A stretch of DNA of 64,000 bases from Otis tarda (lineage: Eukaryota; Chordata; Aves; Otidiformes; Otididae): positions 6,572,001 through 6,636,000 of the forward strand of contig CM048572.1 of NCBI GenBank assembly GCA_026413225.1, written 5' to 3'. Numbering within the stretch: position 1 is the stretch's first letter; the number at the start of each line of letters is the position of its first letter. The position numbers were made by a program, and so were the translations under genes. The notes beneath the pieces are model-generated. The model made no database searches. It saw only the letters and a program-made list of their open reading frames with translations, and was not told the origin of the DNA. Below, in pieces: positions 10,350 to 25,200 of the stretch.

Positions 10350-13300
10350 CTAGGGATTTGCTTTGTTTTAGAGAGGTTTCTTTCAGGTGTGGCCAAGAAT
10401 CTTCCCTGTTGCTGTTCTGTAGTGATTGGCTCTGAGGGCATGAAATGGAAAGAAGTTGCTTTTGGTAAGCAAAAATAGAAGAGTGTTCCAGGAGGCTTGC
10501 AGCGGAGTGACGTGACCTTGTGATGTAAAGAGCGTGTGCGAAAGCACTTAACTACGCAGAGCGCTTAGTTCTGTGTCAAGAAGTGCCTGCAGGATTATAA
10601 AGCACCCTCAAACCTGGTCATGCTCTGTTCTGATTGCAAAGTAGCTTTATTTGGATAACTCTCCTGGAGCTAAGAAGGATTTAGGTCACAGGAGAGATGA
10701 GGTGCTGGTAGGAAAGGGCTGAGGCAGGAGGCAATGAAAGTAGGGGGCTGGATGGTGTTATTTTTAAAGGAAGGCTTTTGAAGTTATCACTCTGCTGTTA
10801 ATTAAGGGCTTTTTGTAAGAGTGTATCTCCTGCATTTCTTAGCTGTTCTTTCTGAGAAGGTGGAAATGGGAGGTGCTGTGTCCACAACGCAGAGCTGCAC
10901 AACCCCTGGGCTCCTGACAACAGAAATGTCTCTGAAAATGGTCACACATCCCTGGCAGGAGGAGAGAGAAATCAGGGGAGTGCAGGAGAGGGGTAGGACG
11001 GTAGAGACGGGTGAAGAAAAAAGAGCTGAAAGTAGATCATTGTGCAGAGGAGAAAGACAAAAAAAGGAAAAAAAAATACCGTGAGCTCTCAAGGAGTGGG
11101 TGGAGGTTGACACTTTGCTCATCGATGCTCTTCAGCATCAAAGTCGCATGGAAATAGGTGTAATCTGCTTTGGTAACGGCAAGCACCGTCTGCGAGCGGA
11201 GCCCTGGGCTGCAGTGCGCGGGTTACCGCAGTCCGCAGCCTCTGCCTGCCCTCGCTGCAGCTGCACTGAGACAGCTGTGTTCTGACAAAGCAATCGTTCA
11301 TCTGAATTATTTACGGCGTCTGTGGTATTCTTGCTTGCACTGTGAGGCATTTAAAGCAGACTTTTGTCTCTGTTTAATCCTTCAGAGGAAAGCGTGCAAA
11401 ATGGAGAGTGAAAGACAATGACAGTAAATGTCATTTGGGCACATTTGGAAATCAGCATGAGAGGAAAAAATAGGAAATTTGTTTGTTGTGAATGCACTCT
11501 ATCTGAGAATACAAGTTCCAGTCTGTTTTCTCTACTGCTTCGATTCAATATTATAAATGGCTTGGTCTGACACCTCTCTGATTTATCACTGAGGCCATGC
11601 TTTAGGAAATCCTTTAGGGATACAAAGTCTGTCCCTGCTCAGAAAATACTTATGCAAATGTTTTCATACCCATTTGTACCTGTGGGTTTGAACTTTTGTC
11701 TGGGAGCAGCCTGCTGAACGTGGGCTGGGACCTCTTCTGTCCTAGCGAGGCCAAAGGAGCTTTTCTACAGATTCGAGTAGTAAGAGCAGCTTGGTAGCGT
11801 GAACAGATGTGAAATTACCCTCCTACCCTCCGCTGTTCCACAGATAACCGCACGTGTGGAGTTACAGTAGTTAGCTTTTATGTTGTACATTGCTTCTTGG
11901 TTCTTTGGTTATTTAGTTTTTAATCCCATATTATCATATTTTATATTACCCCTGGCCCTCTCAAAATACTATTATCCTATTATCCCATATTTTAATCCCG
12001 TGTATCCCTGAGGAACCTGAGAGATTTAGTTGCTGTCATTGCCTGCATTGTGGATCCAGTCTGGGTGGTGTTGGCTTTGACCTTGATGACGGCAGTGACT
12101 GCCACAAAATGCAACCTGATGTTAAGTATTTTCAGAAGCTTTAGTGTGTTCTGTTTGCAGAGAGTTTCCCCTTGCTTGAAGCAGCAGATCTTACACCATC
12201 CTCCTTTCCTTCTTAGCCAGGATACTGAAGATGCAGTTGAGTGGTAAGGATGGTTTTTTAATTCAGAAACAGAGCAAGACTCAGCAATTAATTTCTCAGA
12301 GGGCCACAAGATGGTCACTCAGTATTCTGAGGCAGCCCTTGCTCTCTGTTTCCTTGGCAACCTGTGATGGACAGGCCCTGTGGTGTCTTCCCTGTCCCCT
12401 GGCAGGCTTGGTTTTGAAATCCTTTATTCTGCATGGAGAGGCCTCCTCCATCCCTTGACAGGCAAAAGAGAAGGCTGCCAGCCAGCTGCAAGACTGGCAT
12501 GTACGTTTTCAATTTTCATAATTGAGTCTTCTGAGCAAAACCCCTAGGAGTAAAAAGATTTCAGAAGCTGTAGTAGTACAGATCTGACCATGGGGAGCCT
12601 GTTAAACAGGAGACTTGTGAGGGACGAGGGAGTGACCGCTCCTTAGGAGCTTGCTTAGTGTCATGAAGCTCCGTCTCAGAGGTGCTCAAAAGGGCTTGAA
12701 CCTGACAAATAGCCCCTGATTTTCTTCCCTCTGATAATTAAATGTTCCGCATTTCAGCACAGATACAGATTTTAAGGCTCTGAGGTGCCTAAAAGCACAT
12801 TTGCCTCTAAAACACAGATATTTTGAAGGATAAAAATTTGCTTCGGTAAATAAGTACACATAGGGTAAAGCCTAAGAAGGACCCTAACTGGGGTTGGATC
12901 AGGTCCACAGGAGTATTTGATGCGAGATACAGCACGAGCCATTCTGCTCTGTTGTCCAGTGCAGCCAAGCCAGTGCTTCAGCGATAGCACTCTGCTACAG
13001 AGTTCCTCAGTGGTGAATTGTAAGGGGTCCCAGAGCAGGACGTGCTCCCAATAGCATCTCTGAGGTGCCTCACCTTCCAGCCCATGCCCCTTGGGTGCTG
13101 CTGCTACCCACACCTTGCGGAGAGCAAAGTGTAAAGTCCTGGAGTGAGAAAACAGATTTTTTTGCTATCGTGTTCATATTTCTGTGTACAGAAAGCACCT
13201 CAGACAGTGAACTTCGGGCCAGTGCTGGGCTTATGGCTGTGTATTGTGGTGGTCTCCCCTTTTAAAAGGAACTAGAGCAGAAAAAGTCTGATTAGGCTCA

Positions 13301-15766
13301 GATCAGCTTGAGCGAAAGCAACTTTTTATGACAGCCTGGGATCACCATAGGGCTGCTTACAGCAACTGGCTAATCTGGAACGATCGGGGTGGTGACACTT
13401 ATCTCCCGGTTCGTTTCAGCGTGGTCTTCGACATCAATCCAGCCTCTGCCTCTGACAGCAATTGCCTTTTATCGCTCGCACAGGTTGCTTTTCCCTGGGG
13501 CAAAGTCCTGGTATTTTCCATTGCAGGGGAACGGGGCTCAGCGACAGGGAGTGGCACTGTCTGCACTGATTTTTGCTTTTTTTTTTTTTTTTAATCAAAA
13601 CAAAGGCTTGCTAGTGAATAGTCCTAGCTGGGAACCTGTACAAAACTCATCACTACAGCATCTGTGGGCTTCCCACAAAGCGACGGGACTGACGGCTCTC
13701 GCGTGTTGGTCCAAACTGACCCGCGCCGTGTTCCAGCTGCTGGCCCTGCCTGCCGTGTAACAGTTGTGTGTTAACAGTGTGCTCCAGAACAGAACAAACA
13801 CCTATTTTCTGCAGTGTTTAGAGTTCTGATTTGCTCTGAGATTTTAAATTTATTATTTGGTTTAAAAAAAAAAATAGAACAAAGTAACAAGTATCAGTCT
13901 GGCTGAGCAGCTTCCTTCTGCCTCGTCCTTGGTCTGAAATCCTGGGCTCTCTGGGTTTCCTGGCCCTGTGATATTCCTTTCTACAGAAAATAAAGGAATC
14001 ATCAGCCCTTGGAGATCACCAGGGAATGCGTGTGTAGAACAACAGACGAAGGTGAAAGGAGGAAATCCTGGTAAGGATTTCATGTCAGCATATCTTTATA
14101 ACTTCTGTTAGTATCTGCTAATGGACCAGATGAACCACGTGTGGTTGTGTATGCTCTTTCAGGTCCAGCAAAAGGGATCACCTCAGAGGACCCTCGTGCC
14201 TCCCTCTTCAAAAACAAGCAAAATAACTATTTCTTCCCAAAGTCATTGATACCGTGAGGCAAATCTATTACTGTGTTTGGGGCGGTGTGCGTCTGTGATG
14301 TTTCACTTGGCAGCCTCGGCTGGCTTGGGTTCTCACACACGGATCTTAAATGTGGCCGTGATCACTGGGGGTTACAGGGACAACACAGCACCTTTGCAGC
14401 CACACAGGGCATTGTATTCCAGGAGCGCATCAGACCAGCCTACGTAACTGTGACAAGCCCAGCATAAATTTGTGCATTTTGCATTGTCTGATCTCTGTGT
14501 GCTCATCCCTTGTAATTCCTGCTAAATAGTCACAATTCCGTGGCTGCCAGGGGGTATCAACAACCAAAGCTGTGGGGAAATCCTGCTGCTTTCAACTACA
14601 TAAAGATAATTTTTGAGTCAGAGGCAAATGCAATTCATATTGCTTCAGCCACGCTTGGCATACTTTCCCGAGCCCGGAGACTCAGCGTGACTCTCTAGGG
14701 ATCACCGGAGCGCTCGGAAAAGCAGCCAAGGGAAGTCCTAGCAGGCTGAGCACTGACAGAAATGAGTGCCTTGGAAGAGGAATACCTATTGTTTCCAGGC
14801 AAACTTGTACATGAGAAAAAGCACAAACCACCTGCACGTCCCTCTGCCCATGGGCATGCGTTGAGGTAAGAGCGTTGAACGCATTTAGAAATGTGAAGCC
14901 GTTACTCCTCCCATATGGTTTATTGAGGATCTCAGTTTTCAAAGCATGAGTAGCAGTGAGGCCCGTTATTCTTTCCAACATGCAAAAGGCACAAGAAAGT
15001 CATCAATGTGATTCTGTGCAAAGTGTCTCTAAGAAAATACACAACAAGGAAATGACGGAAAAGAGCCCCCGATGGAAGGGAAAGCCGAAGGGCCTTCAGG
15101 AAAGTGCTGAAGAGTTCTGAAAATGGTTGTACTTTTTCAGAGTCCAGATATGCTCAGTCGGTGAAAGATGCTTTGCAAATCCATGAAAGAAAACTCAAGA
15201 GACAGAGCCAAAAGGCTTAAAACAAAAATCTCCTTCATGTGCCAAAATTCAGGATGGAAGTCAAAATTATGTGTCTCAGGAAAAAAGTGCGGCAGTTAAA
15301 GACAAACATTAAATTCTTTAAAAAAAAGCCTACCAAAACCAGACATAGAAAGTGGATACATCCTAAGAGCAGCTCAATAAAAAATATTCCTTTTAATGAA
15401 AATAATTTTAAAAAATGGATACTTTAGGAATGCAAATCCACCTTGACTGTGACCAGCTACTGCACTCTGCTCCCAGGAAAGCCTCTGAGCACAACAATGC
15501 AACGCCTTCTAGGAGAAGAAAGTCCCCACTACCTGCATGTGTGAAATGTGGCCAGTGAACACAAACGTACAGGACCCAGTAGCCGAGTCCCGTTAGTTAA
15601 CCTGGGCGTCAGGGAGTCTTCCCGGGGTCCTTGTCTCTCCCACTGGAGCCAGCTGGTGCCAGAGGCAGCATCGCTTCCCGGGGGGCACAGCTGAGCCCGT
15701 GAGCCCCTGAGCCTCTCGCTGGAGTTGAATACTTAAACCTAAAAAAGGCATTTACAAGTTGACACA

Positions 15767-15792
15767 TTTTTTTTTTTTGTTGTTGTTGTTGT
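15767..15792. repeat. Poly-T plus (GTT)n tract
   Basis: A 12-base T run passes straight into GTT repeats. It sits about 165 bp beyond the GDAP1L1 stop, in its likely 3' UTR. Read on the gene's strand it is (AAC)n followed by poly-A. Confidence 0.85.
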
Positions 15793-15954
15793 CTTATTTC
15801 CTTGCAGTATACGTTTCTACTTCTAGACTATGGAATGTTACATTAAACAATATAATTATTCATTACCTTGCTTCAAATTTCATTACAGTTACTGAGGCTT
15901 CATCATAATTTCACACAGCACAGAGACACCAAACTAAACACCAACCAGCCAGCA

Positions 15955-16298
15955 CTAGATGTATTTTTTCTTTAAGTACCAGTAAGCAAAATATCCCATT
16001 CCTCCCAGAGATCCCATCAGGAAGGAGGCTCCGAAGAAGGAGGGAGGTTTCCGCTTGACCAGCCTGAAGGCGTTGGGTACCACTGCGGAGAGGAGCGTGG
16101 TGTGTATATCTCCCAAAACTTTCCTGAAGGCGAAGCGTTTTTGTATCCTGTCGAAGAAGGACTGTAGGTTAGGTCTGCTGCCGTCTTCCCAGTATTTCTT
16201 AGATAGTCCCAGAAACTTGAGGCGGTGCAGGGTAGCTCCTAACAAGACATCGGCCAAAGTAAAGACGCATCCGCAGAGCCAGAGTTCACACTTCTGCC
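15955..16298 (-). CDS. GDAP1L1: GDAP1L1 coding exon 6 (last)
   Basis: It starts after ctctccag, completes a split Gly codon, then reads QKCELWLCGCVFTLADV and continues to the C-terminal anchor (FFGASFLMGSLGGMGYFAYW) and TAG. It carries the end of the GST C-domain and the membrane-anchor helix. Confidence 0.96.
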
Positions 16299-19200
16299 CT
16301 GGAGAGAGAGAAGCAACAGAGCAGGTAGAGTAAGAAGAAACCCTTGGGTGGTCACCTTGCTCAGAAGATCCACGAAGGGAGCAGCATTTGTATTAGACCT
16401 GGGGTGTTTTTTCTCAGCTGTCTGATTTCGCAAGAGTTCAGACCCAATCTACCAGGCTATGTGATGGAGGACACGTGGGGCCACAAAGCTGGGAATACAA
16501 GATGATAATTTATGGCCCATGTGAAGATACAACTCACTGTTTGCAAAATGGCTCTGTTACCCTCTCCCGAGGCGAGAGCAGCAGGAGATGGCATCCTGCC
16601 GTACCCAGGAGGTCCCTGGAAAAGGGCCCTTGGCCGCTCTTAAAGGAAGATGCGGTGCAGTGACCCCTTCTGCTCTGTCAGCGCTCGGGGAGAGCAGCAG
16701 CATTTGTCCTTGGCTGCACCAGGAGCTGCTGCAGGAGTGTCACGTTAACTTATCCTATTTTAGGGATGTGAGAAATCCTCAGGAATCAAAAACATGTGCT
16801 GGCTGTCCTGGCTGCTCTCCCTGGGTGCTGTCAGGGTGGTCCTGCCTCTGTCCGCTCTCCTGCAGCAGGGACCCCGCTCTGGGACACCAACACTGGCAGC
16901 CGAGAGCCAGGTTTTGGGGAAGGCAGGGCTCGATGGGAATGGTGGGTGTGAGGAGAGGCACCAAAGCATTGAGAGCCCCTGATAATGGGTAACCTCACCA
17001 GAGAGACATCCAGGAAGAAACGGAGCTGCTGTTAGGCTGGAAGAAGCGGGCTCTGGCCAGGATGGCACTGAACGCTCCCCTGTGGCCTTCAGGGCTAAGG
17101 AGCAGGGCTGGGACGGAGGTGAGGGAGGTAGGCAAGAACAGCAGAAGAGCCACAAAACCTGGCCCCATCCAGCCTAAGCCTCCAGCTTTGCATCAAATCA
17201 TGAATTTTGGGGCTCTTCCACTGTCCTGTGGCTGTTATATCTGGGAGGGAGAGAGCGGCACCTTTACTGCACCCCTCAGCCGGCACCGGTGCTGCCTGCA
17301 GGGCCAGGCCAGGGGAATTACTGGTAATTAGCAGCCCTCATTTGTAGCCGCTTGGCAGCCTGCCTGACCCTGCTGGAGGCACAGCCCAAGTGGACAGATT
17401 GCCTGTGCCTAATTAGTCGATAAATGTTTTCAGTGACTAATGAATTGTGGGGGTGCTGCAGCCAGAGCCTCCTGGGTGCTGCAGGAATCCTGAGGATGCT
17501 CTGGCTCGGAGGTAAGGGAAGCAGGGCTGAGGTGCCTTGCTCCTAGGCGCTGCTATGGGCAAAGGAGAAAGCAAATGTGAGGATGGAAGCTTTGGGAGGA
17601 AGCCCTGCCTCTCTCGACTCTGGGTTGCACCCGCTGCTGAGGTCTGGACCTGGCTGTGGGGTGCCCCAGCCCCTTGCACCCCTTCCCAGTGCTAAGTGGG
17701 GCAGAAACACGGGCAAGGGCAACTCGTCCCCTCTGCGTCTGCAGCAGCCCCAGCTTGGACCAGCCCGTCCCAGCCGAGCGGGGTGGCTGTGGCAGGGGGT
17801 CACCCTGTGCTCCTGCAGCATCTCCCCCCTCCTCCTGCCCTGCCCTGCCCGCATCGCTGCGCCTCGGCCGGCAGCCTGGGCTGCGTGGGAGGAGAGCTGC
17901 TGCACTGCGGCTCCTGGGAAGGTGCCAAGGGGCTGGTGCCTGTGCCCGCCGCTGAGATCCTGACCTGGCGGGGGGAGCTTTGGGGGCCAGGAGCAGCATG
18001 CAAAGACCAAAGGCAGCGGACTGCCCGGGTGCTGGCAGCAGCAGCAGCAGCCACCCCTCCGCCCCAGGCACGCGGGACATCCTCCAAGGGCACCTCATTA
18101 GGCTGAGTTCTGCTGAGCTATCCCAGCTCTCGGATCAGTTAATGAGGGTGTTCGTTGGAGGCAATTAGGGCAATACAGGGTGCTGCTGTGAACACATCAG
18201 GGCTCTCAGCAAATCCCCAACCCAGCGCCTTTCAGAGCCCGACCTTGGCACCTCTGAGAGCCCTTCGGTGTGGCCCCGAGCGTGACGCACGGCTCCCCGT
18301 GGCTGAGGCCGGCCCCAAGGGCAGGGGCAGCCGTGGGGTCGTCCCCTGATTAACTGCGTCTGGGCTGTGCTCTGGACCTGGCACCACGGCGCTGGTGGCC
18401 GCCAGCCCTGCCGGGGTTGGGGTTATGAGCCCTACCAGCAGCAGGGATGGGAGAACGATGGCGTCATCATGAGGTGACAGCGGGCCAAGCGATGCCCAGC
18501 TGTGCCCATGCATTCCCGTCTGTCAGGGTGGCTCTCGACAGGCCCCCAGCAGCGCGTATTTGATGTCAGGGATGGCTGGTGTTGCTCTCTCCCACCCACT
18601 GGCGTTTGACGCAGGTACTAGAAAAGCTCCCACCCTTCCAGGGCCCCTCAAATTCCCACTGGGTTTCCCTGCCTGCACTCCACTGGGACGTGCTGCAGCC
18701 TCGCAGCTGGCGGGGGGCTTGGCTGTGGGACACGTCCCCAGCCCTGTGCTTTTGGCAGTCTGTGCTCCTGGTGGTGCAAGAGCCCGGAGCCAGCCTGCTC
18801 CTTCCTGAATCAGCCAGGGCATCAGTCACTGGTGACCCCTCACTGAGACAGAGGGGACCTGCCACCACCCTGTGATGACTTTGGAGCTCCCCCAGAACAG
18901 CCATGAGGACAGAGATCTCGCTATCCCCTGTGGCGAGGGGCGCAGGGGCTCCCCAGAGCAGGGGTGGTTTGCCGGAGGTTAGTAAGACCACATCTGCCAT
19001 GGCATCCAAAAACAGGAGAGCCCAGCGGCAGCCCCAGCCCCCAATGAACCTGAACGGTGTTTCATCAAGTGCAAAGCCATCGCCTGTTCCTGGCATTGCA
19101 CCTCAGCCTCGTGTGGAAAAACACCCCCTAAACGCAGCCTAGCACTTACCTTGGTACTCCAGTTTCCTCTTCTCCAGCTCGGCCTCAATCTGGTCTAGCA

Positions 19201-22200
19201 CCATTCCCAGCTCACCAAGGATCTTCTTCAAGTAGTTCACGTCATCGTGCTCCAGGATCTTGGCCTGGGCGGAGACTGGGGTTAGGATGGGGGATGGATG
19301 GATGGATGGATGGACACGTGTCCTTGTAACTGCGCAGGGATGTGAGGCACCAGGTGCCCATGGCAGGTCCATGGGTCGTGTCCCCCCACCACCAAAGAGA
19401 TGTGCGTGGCTTTGACCCACTTACCATGAGCTTCTTCTGCTTGGAGAGGTAGGGCTCTGATAGCTGCGGCTCCTCTTCGTGGTCCAGCTTCATCAGCTCC
19501 GTGCTGGCGTTAGCCAAATGTCCTACAGGGAGACAAATAGAGGGGCTGGGGTAGGGATGACTGGTATCTAGGGTGGCTGGTATCTAAGCACCTTGTCCTG
19601 CATGGAAAATAGCTGTGGCACCAAGAAAAACACCCCAGAGAGGTAAAATGGGCCAAATTCATGGCTTGATGCCACCATGCCACTGCAGGGCATTGCATGC
19701 CCTCCCAAGGGTACGTGGCTTCCTCAGCCCTCCCATCCACTCATGGCAGGGCAGCACTGACTGCAGGGTACAGCAGGTTCCCCTCCCTGGCCCTGGCAAG
19801 CTCCAGCTCTGCGGGTTTTGGGGGAGGTTCAGCTCTTTATTTCCTCTACTGGATTCATACTAGAGCTGCCAGTAGATCTCTGTCTCTCACTGTTTGAAGA
19901 ACAGCCCTGAGCTGCTCCATAACCTGGTTCCTGCAGCTCCGTCCCCAGCAGGTCGATCCTTTGGGATGTCTGAGCCGGCTGCCCGCGAGTGGGTGTGCAC
20001 ATGTGAGCAGCAGAGGAGGGGATGCTCCTTCCTGAATGAAGCTGTCTTGCCCTGGCTCAGTGTCTGGAGATGCAATTCTGTAGCGTGAAGCCCATCATGA
20101 GCATGGGAGAGATGCCCACCTTCCTCCCCACCCAGGGCACAGGAGGGCTGTGAAGGGCTTTATGCAAGGGAGCTAACGGAGGGAAAGGAGAAGGGTAAAT
20201 GGAAGACCAGACCATGAGATGCAAAGTAACACCTTAGGGATCACTTAAGTTACCTGAAGCTGGGCTAATCTCTTCCTGCCAGGGACCTTCTGTCTCTCCC
20301 TCCTTGTTCCCCCCAAAGAGGGCTTGGCTCTGCCGATGCGTGGGTGCAGGAGGTGGCGGGGCGGCAGCCAGCAGTGGGCTGCACGCTGCCACAAAATGGT
20401 GAAACTCCCTATTTTCCACTACAAGCCTTGAAGCTCGAGCTCGCTAAGGCTCCCAGCCAGCTCTCCTGGGGCTGTAACTTGGAGGGAAGCCTGGATATCA
20501 CCCTGGTTTCATTCCCCCTGGGAGAGCCTGGCCCTCAGTTCACCCTCTCCTTGGGACACAACTACATGGATTTGCCTCGGCACCCACTGCAACAGGGCAA
20601 CTGAGCTGTTCCCTGGGCGTAGGGATGTGTTGGGGACGAAGGGCACCACTGACACTGGGGCATCCCACAGCCCCTCTGTTGCAATGGCTTGGGAAAAACA
20701 CCACCAGCGAGGAAGTTTGGATGGTGAGATATTTTTAAGGACCTTGGCAGAGTGCTGAGGAGGTGATGCGAGGCAGGTGGCGTCAGAAGCCATCACAGCA
20801 GCACCCTTTGGGGCGGGATGGGCTCTGCACCCTGCATCTGCCCGAGGTCTGGGTGTGGATGTGACACTTGGGGACACAGGGAAAGCAGCCTGTGCAGGGT
20901 GCCAGCAGAGACAGGGCAGACGACAAGACACCTCAGGAACAGCCTGTTTCTCTTTGTTTGCACGTGCACATGCATCCCGTTTCAGAGGGACCATTGATGG
21001 CTCAGACAGCTGAAGGGACTGGGGGGGGAACAGCGTTTGCTACAGGTGCCATTTGGGTCCAGAGCCTAAAGGAAGGGAGAGATGTGGGGCACACTGGTGC
21101 CCTTCGAAGAAGGTCATTTTTCTGGCAAGAGAGTGATCACTCCAGGAGTGATCCTCGCTGTTGAGTTATATTAAGCATCGTCAATGTTTCATGAGTGCTT
21201 GAAGGTCAGGTACGCAGTCTTATGCCAATTCATCCTCTGTCTGCAACTCAATGGGGCTGTACTCTCCCACCTGTGCCCTTGGAGCTACTGGAGGGAGAGG
21301 GGATGCATGGGAGAGGGAGTAAATCTGTGTGCCCTAGAAAGAGCTGGGCAAGAAACGTGCATGGCCCATGGGAGCTCAGACGTCTCTGGGGCTAGGAAGC
21401 CTCCACAGGGTGCCTGCAGCTCCCAAATTAATTTTGCTTTGGCATTTCCCAGCTCTGTCCCTGCCCGTGTTGGTGGGAAGGAGAGATGAGCAAGAGCAGG
21501 GTGGCTGGCCGGACCATGGAGCCAAACTGAGCTTGAAGGAAGGGCTGGGGGAGCCATCCCGCCGGCGCCGGCCCTGGGCAGCCCCGCCGGAGAGGCAACT
21601 TACTGCGGATCTCAGCGGTCGCGTACTTTGGGATCATGGAGTCGGTGGTGAGCTCGGGGTGCAGGATGCAGCCGTGTGTGTAGGCGTCCATGGGCAGCGA
21701 GTCCAGCAGCTCCCGGTACTGCAGCACCCGCGAGTGCAGCAGGCTGCCCGGCTCGGGGATCAGCTGCGTGACGTTTTCTGCGAGCGCAAAGGGAAAGCTG
21801 TTAGCAGGACACTCATTAGTGGCTCGTTAGCCCGCACGGGACACCGGCCTGCAGTCCTGGCTTGAGCCACCTCTGAGCAGGGCTGGCTGGGGTGGTGCGG
21901 TAACCCAAAACCGTACGCCGTGCTCAGGTGGCATGAGAGATAACCAGAGGTGGGCAAACCCACGGGACCACAGGGACATGCACGCCTGTCGTTACCCAGC
22001 CCCGCAGCCCCCGCGCCCCCAGGAGCTCGGCACAGCAAGCCCTTCACCTCTGCAGCCCCTCAATTTGTACACTGTGGCTTCACATCTCTCCAAAGGAGAA
22101 CAAAATCTTCCCATTCTGCAGAAAAGAGCTAAGGCACAGGGATTTGAGTTTGGACTCCCCTGAGTTACGGACTCATTACACTAGTGTAATCCAGAGCCAC

Positions 22201-25200
22201 TGCCCCGTTCGGCAGCGAGACGGAGCAACCGCAATGAAATATTGGAATGCTGGCCGCCAGCCCGCGACCTTCAGCACGTCCCAGGGAGGTTTTTTTGGTG
22301 GGATGGCGCTCACTCTGCCTTTGCATGCCATGGCGGACCTGCACTAGGAGTCGGCAAGGGATGGGCCATGCAAAGGTGGGATGGAGGGGGGCTCAGAGGA
22401 TGGAGCTGGGGGCTGCAGCCCTTGGAGAGCCCCTCGCCCAGGTTCTGAGATGCATTGCCACCAGCCAACTCATCAGCGGTTTCTTGACACTGCTGGGCAG
22501 TGCCCTAGTGAGAGGCACCCTCAAAGGTGGCTTATTGGTGCTATTCACTGCTTTTTTTGGGAAAGAAAACCATTGCTCATTGCACCGCCCTTCACTGACA
22601 GCTGAGTCTCAGGGTTTGTGTAAGCATCTGAAGACGACCATGCTTGAGCCCAGGGGAAAACACAACTCAGTGAATACACCTTCTTACAAATGCATTTTCA
22701 AGCTTTGCACCTTTCTGTCAGGTGGGAGAGTCCTCCTTGGACCAACACCGTGGCATCCTGGTAACGCTTTTGCCAGCCAGTGCTGGTGGACAATGACTTG
22801 GGGCAGAGCATGGAGCAGGCAGGGATGCTCCGGGCCCCTTCCCTGGAGCTTCCCCTCTCCATTTCTCAGCAAAAAGGTAAGAAATTGCACCTGGCTGGAA
22901 AATCGCTACGACAGGAGTTTCCCAGCGCACGGGCAGCGCAGTGTCCCCCTCCCGCCGAGGACAGCCTGTTGTCACATATGCCGGACCACCTGCCCTTCGC
23001 AGAGACTGGGCGAAGCGGTGCAGGGACCGCAGCCCCACAGATCAACGCTCCCCGCTGCCTCGCAGCCCCGGGGCTGCCGCCGTGCAGGAAAGCGGCTGCC
23101 ATTCCCCAGGAGCCACTGCCAGCGCGGGCTCCTCCTGACCGATCCCATCCCATCCCATCCCCGCTGCCCGCCGGCAAGCGAGCATCGTGCCTCCACCGAG
23201 CAGCACCAGCGCGGCGGGGCCGGGAGAGGACAGCAGCTGAGCTGGCGAGATGCCCTTGCTTTGGGAGCTATTTTGAGATGGTTTTGATGTTTCTGTTGCA
23301 AGGGGAATGGATGCTGGGGCAAACGTCGTGACGGCACAGCCCGAGCTCCCGGCTCAGCTTTGAAGCCTCTCCGGCAGAGCGTCCCAGCCCGACAGCCCGC
23401 AGGTTTGGGGAAATGAGGGCGAAGGGGCATGAGATGCTGGGGAGAGGCTGCTTGCCGCAGCAGCCCTGCAAACAGCTGCCTTTGAACACTGTCCCAGCGT
23501 CCCAGTGTGCTGAAATTCTAAAGGACGTAGTGCATGCATTTGGCAAACAGCACCTGGATTAGACCCGAGTTTCCTCCGAGATGCAGCCCACTCCTCCCTT
23601 ACCTCCTGTGAAGTTCTTCTCCATGTAGTCGATGATCTGGTTGTAATCGCTGATGATGTTGTCCCTGTGGATGATGACAGGCACCTCCTCCCCCAGGTTG
23701 AGGCGCATGAACCAGGGCTCCTTGTGCTCCATCAGCGGCATGCTGACGTCCCGCTCCTCACAGGGCAGCCCCTTCTCCGCAATGACCAGTCGCACCTGGG
23801 GCAGGGGACCGGGGAGAAAGGGCTCAGCACCACACACCGAGCCAGCCCCGAGAGCCCCACCACCCCATCGCACCTCCCTGGCCCTCCCCTGCCGCGTAAG
23901 CACAGTGATGTGCCAGGACACACGCTCATCCTGCAAGAAGCCAAGCACTCTTGGCATGGGGCAGTTGCAAAATCCAGGCAGCCAAGCGAGGATTTGCCTT
24001 CCCAGCAAACGGGGGGAGACCCAAACCCTTCCTAACTTTGCAGGATCATGGACCATCCTCCCTCTGGTCACTGGTGGCCCATGAGACAGGCGGAGGGGCT
24101 GGTGGGCTGAGAACCCATCCCATGGCAGCAGGTGGAGGGAGGTGGCAGCTCCCCAGCTGTGGGGGATCAGTGATGCTGCTGAGGGTCCCAATATAGCCCA
24201 GCACACAGCTGAGGAGGAAGAGGAGGAGGCAGAGGCTGCAGCAATGCTATACCTTGTGCTTGCACCCAGTGGGTCCCACTGCCTGGCTGAGGGAGACCTG
24301 GATGCTGACTCAGGTATGTGCTGGCCTCTGGGGTGGGCTCCGGCTTTACCAGCCCTGTTTTGAGCAGGGAAGGTGCTGTGTTTTGTGGAAGGTTTCAAGC
24401 AGCCTGCATGGCATCCCTCCTCCTCCATGCTGCCGGGGGCATTGCCTGCTGCCTTTACACCTCTTGTGCTGAACCTGCTGCTTTCCCCTGCTGCTGCCCT
24501 CCTCCAGCCCCGGGCCAGCGAGCGGCATGGCTGGGCTGGCACCCGCTCGTCTCACAGGTGGGAAAGCCGAGTCCAGCCGTGCGGAGAGGCAGGAGCGGGG
24601 CTGAATGCGGGACACCGTCCCCATCCACGTCCCCATGGCCAGCCCTCGGGGCTGAGCCTGCTGCTTTGCTCTGCGCTCAAGGTGGTGTTGAATGTGCACT
24701 CAGGGAGGGCATTTTAGGCTTCTGGGTTATAAAAATCTGACTGTTATGAACTAAGTATGTCAATCAGGAAAAAAAAACAACAACCCTCTGGGGATGTGAG
24801 ACAGCCACATCTTACGGAACCACCGAGTGAGGGAAAAGCTCTTGTTTTCCTTCAGCTAGCCTCAGCTAAAAATACAACTTGACAAATATAAGCATTTCTA
24901 TTAGTACTTCACAGTTCCTGAGGAATTAGTCATTAATTATTAACAGGGCTGGCAAATTAATTTTTTCTTTTCAAGTCAAACAAGGAAAAGCCTGAGTCCC
25001 TCAACTGCAACTTGCTCTCGCCCTTTTCCTCCCAGCTGATGGATCAGCCCTGGGCAGGAGCACCCGGGGCATCCGGCTCCAAACTCCCCGTGCTTCCCTG
25101 TTTTGTTCTGGAGAGCCGAGGCCAAAGGCCTGGCATCAGGCAGCGCGGGCTGCAGGGCTCTGCTCCTGGGGTAACCATGGTGCCTGCGGGTGAGGGGAGC

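Larger units (their letters stand above)
4886..15954. other. FITM2 3' UTR and FITM2-GDAP1L1 intergenic region
   Basis: This roughly 11 kb AT-richer region lies between two convergent genes. It should contain the 3' UTRs of both: FITM2 from the left and GDAP1L1 from the right. I recognise no further coding exon, RNA gene or intact transposon. Open frames are short and without family resemblance. Homopolymers and small tandem repeats are listed separately. Confidence 0.6.

Noticed and set aside
15239..15427. 62-residue Lys-rich plus-strand open frame
   Set aside because: It is a reading of A-rich DNA downstream of GDAP1L1, without a splice context or known family.
22247..23287. 346-residue plus-strand open frame
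   Set aside because: It lies in GDAP1L1 intron 2, is compositionally GC-driven and shows no recognisable family features.
23559..24542. 327-residue minus-strand open frame
   Set aside because: Only its last part is real: GDAP1L1 exon 2 at 23603-23795. The rest is intron read-through upstream of a clear acceptor.
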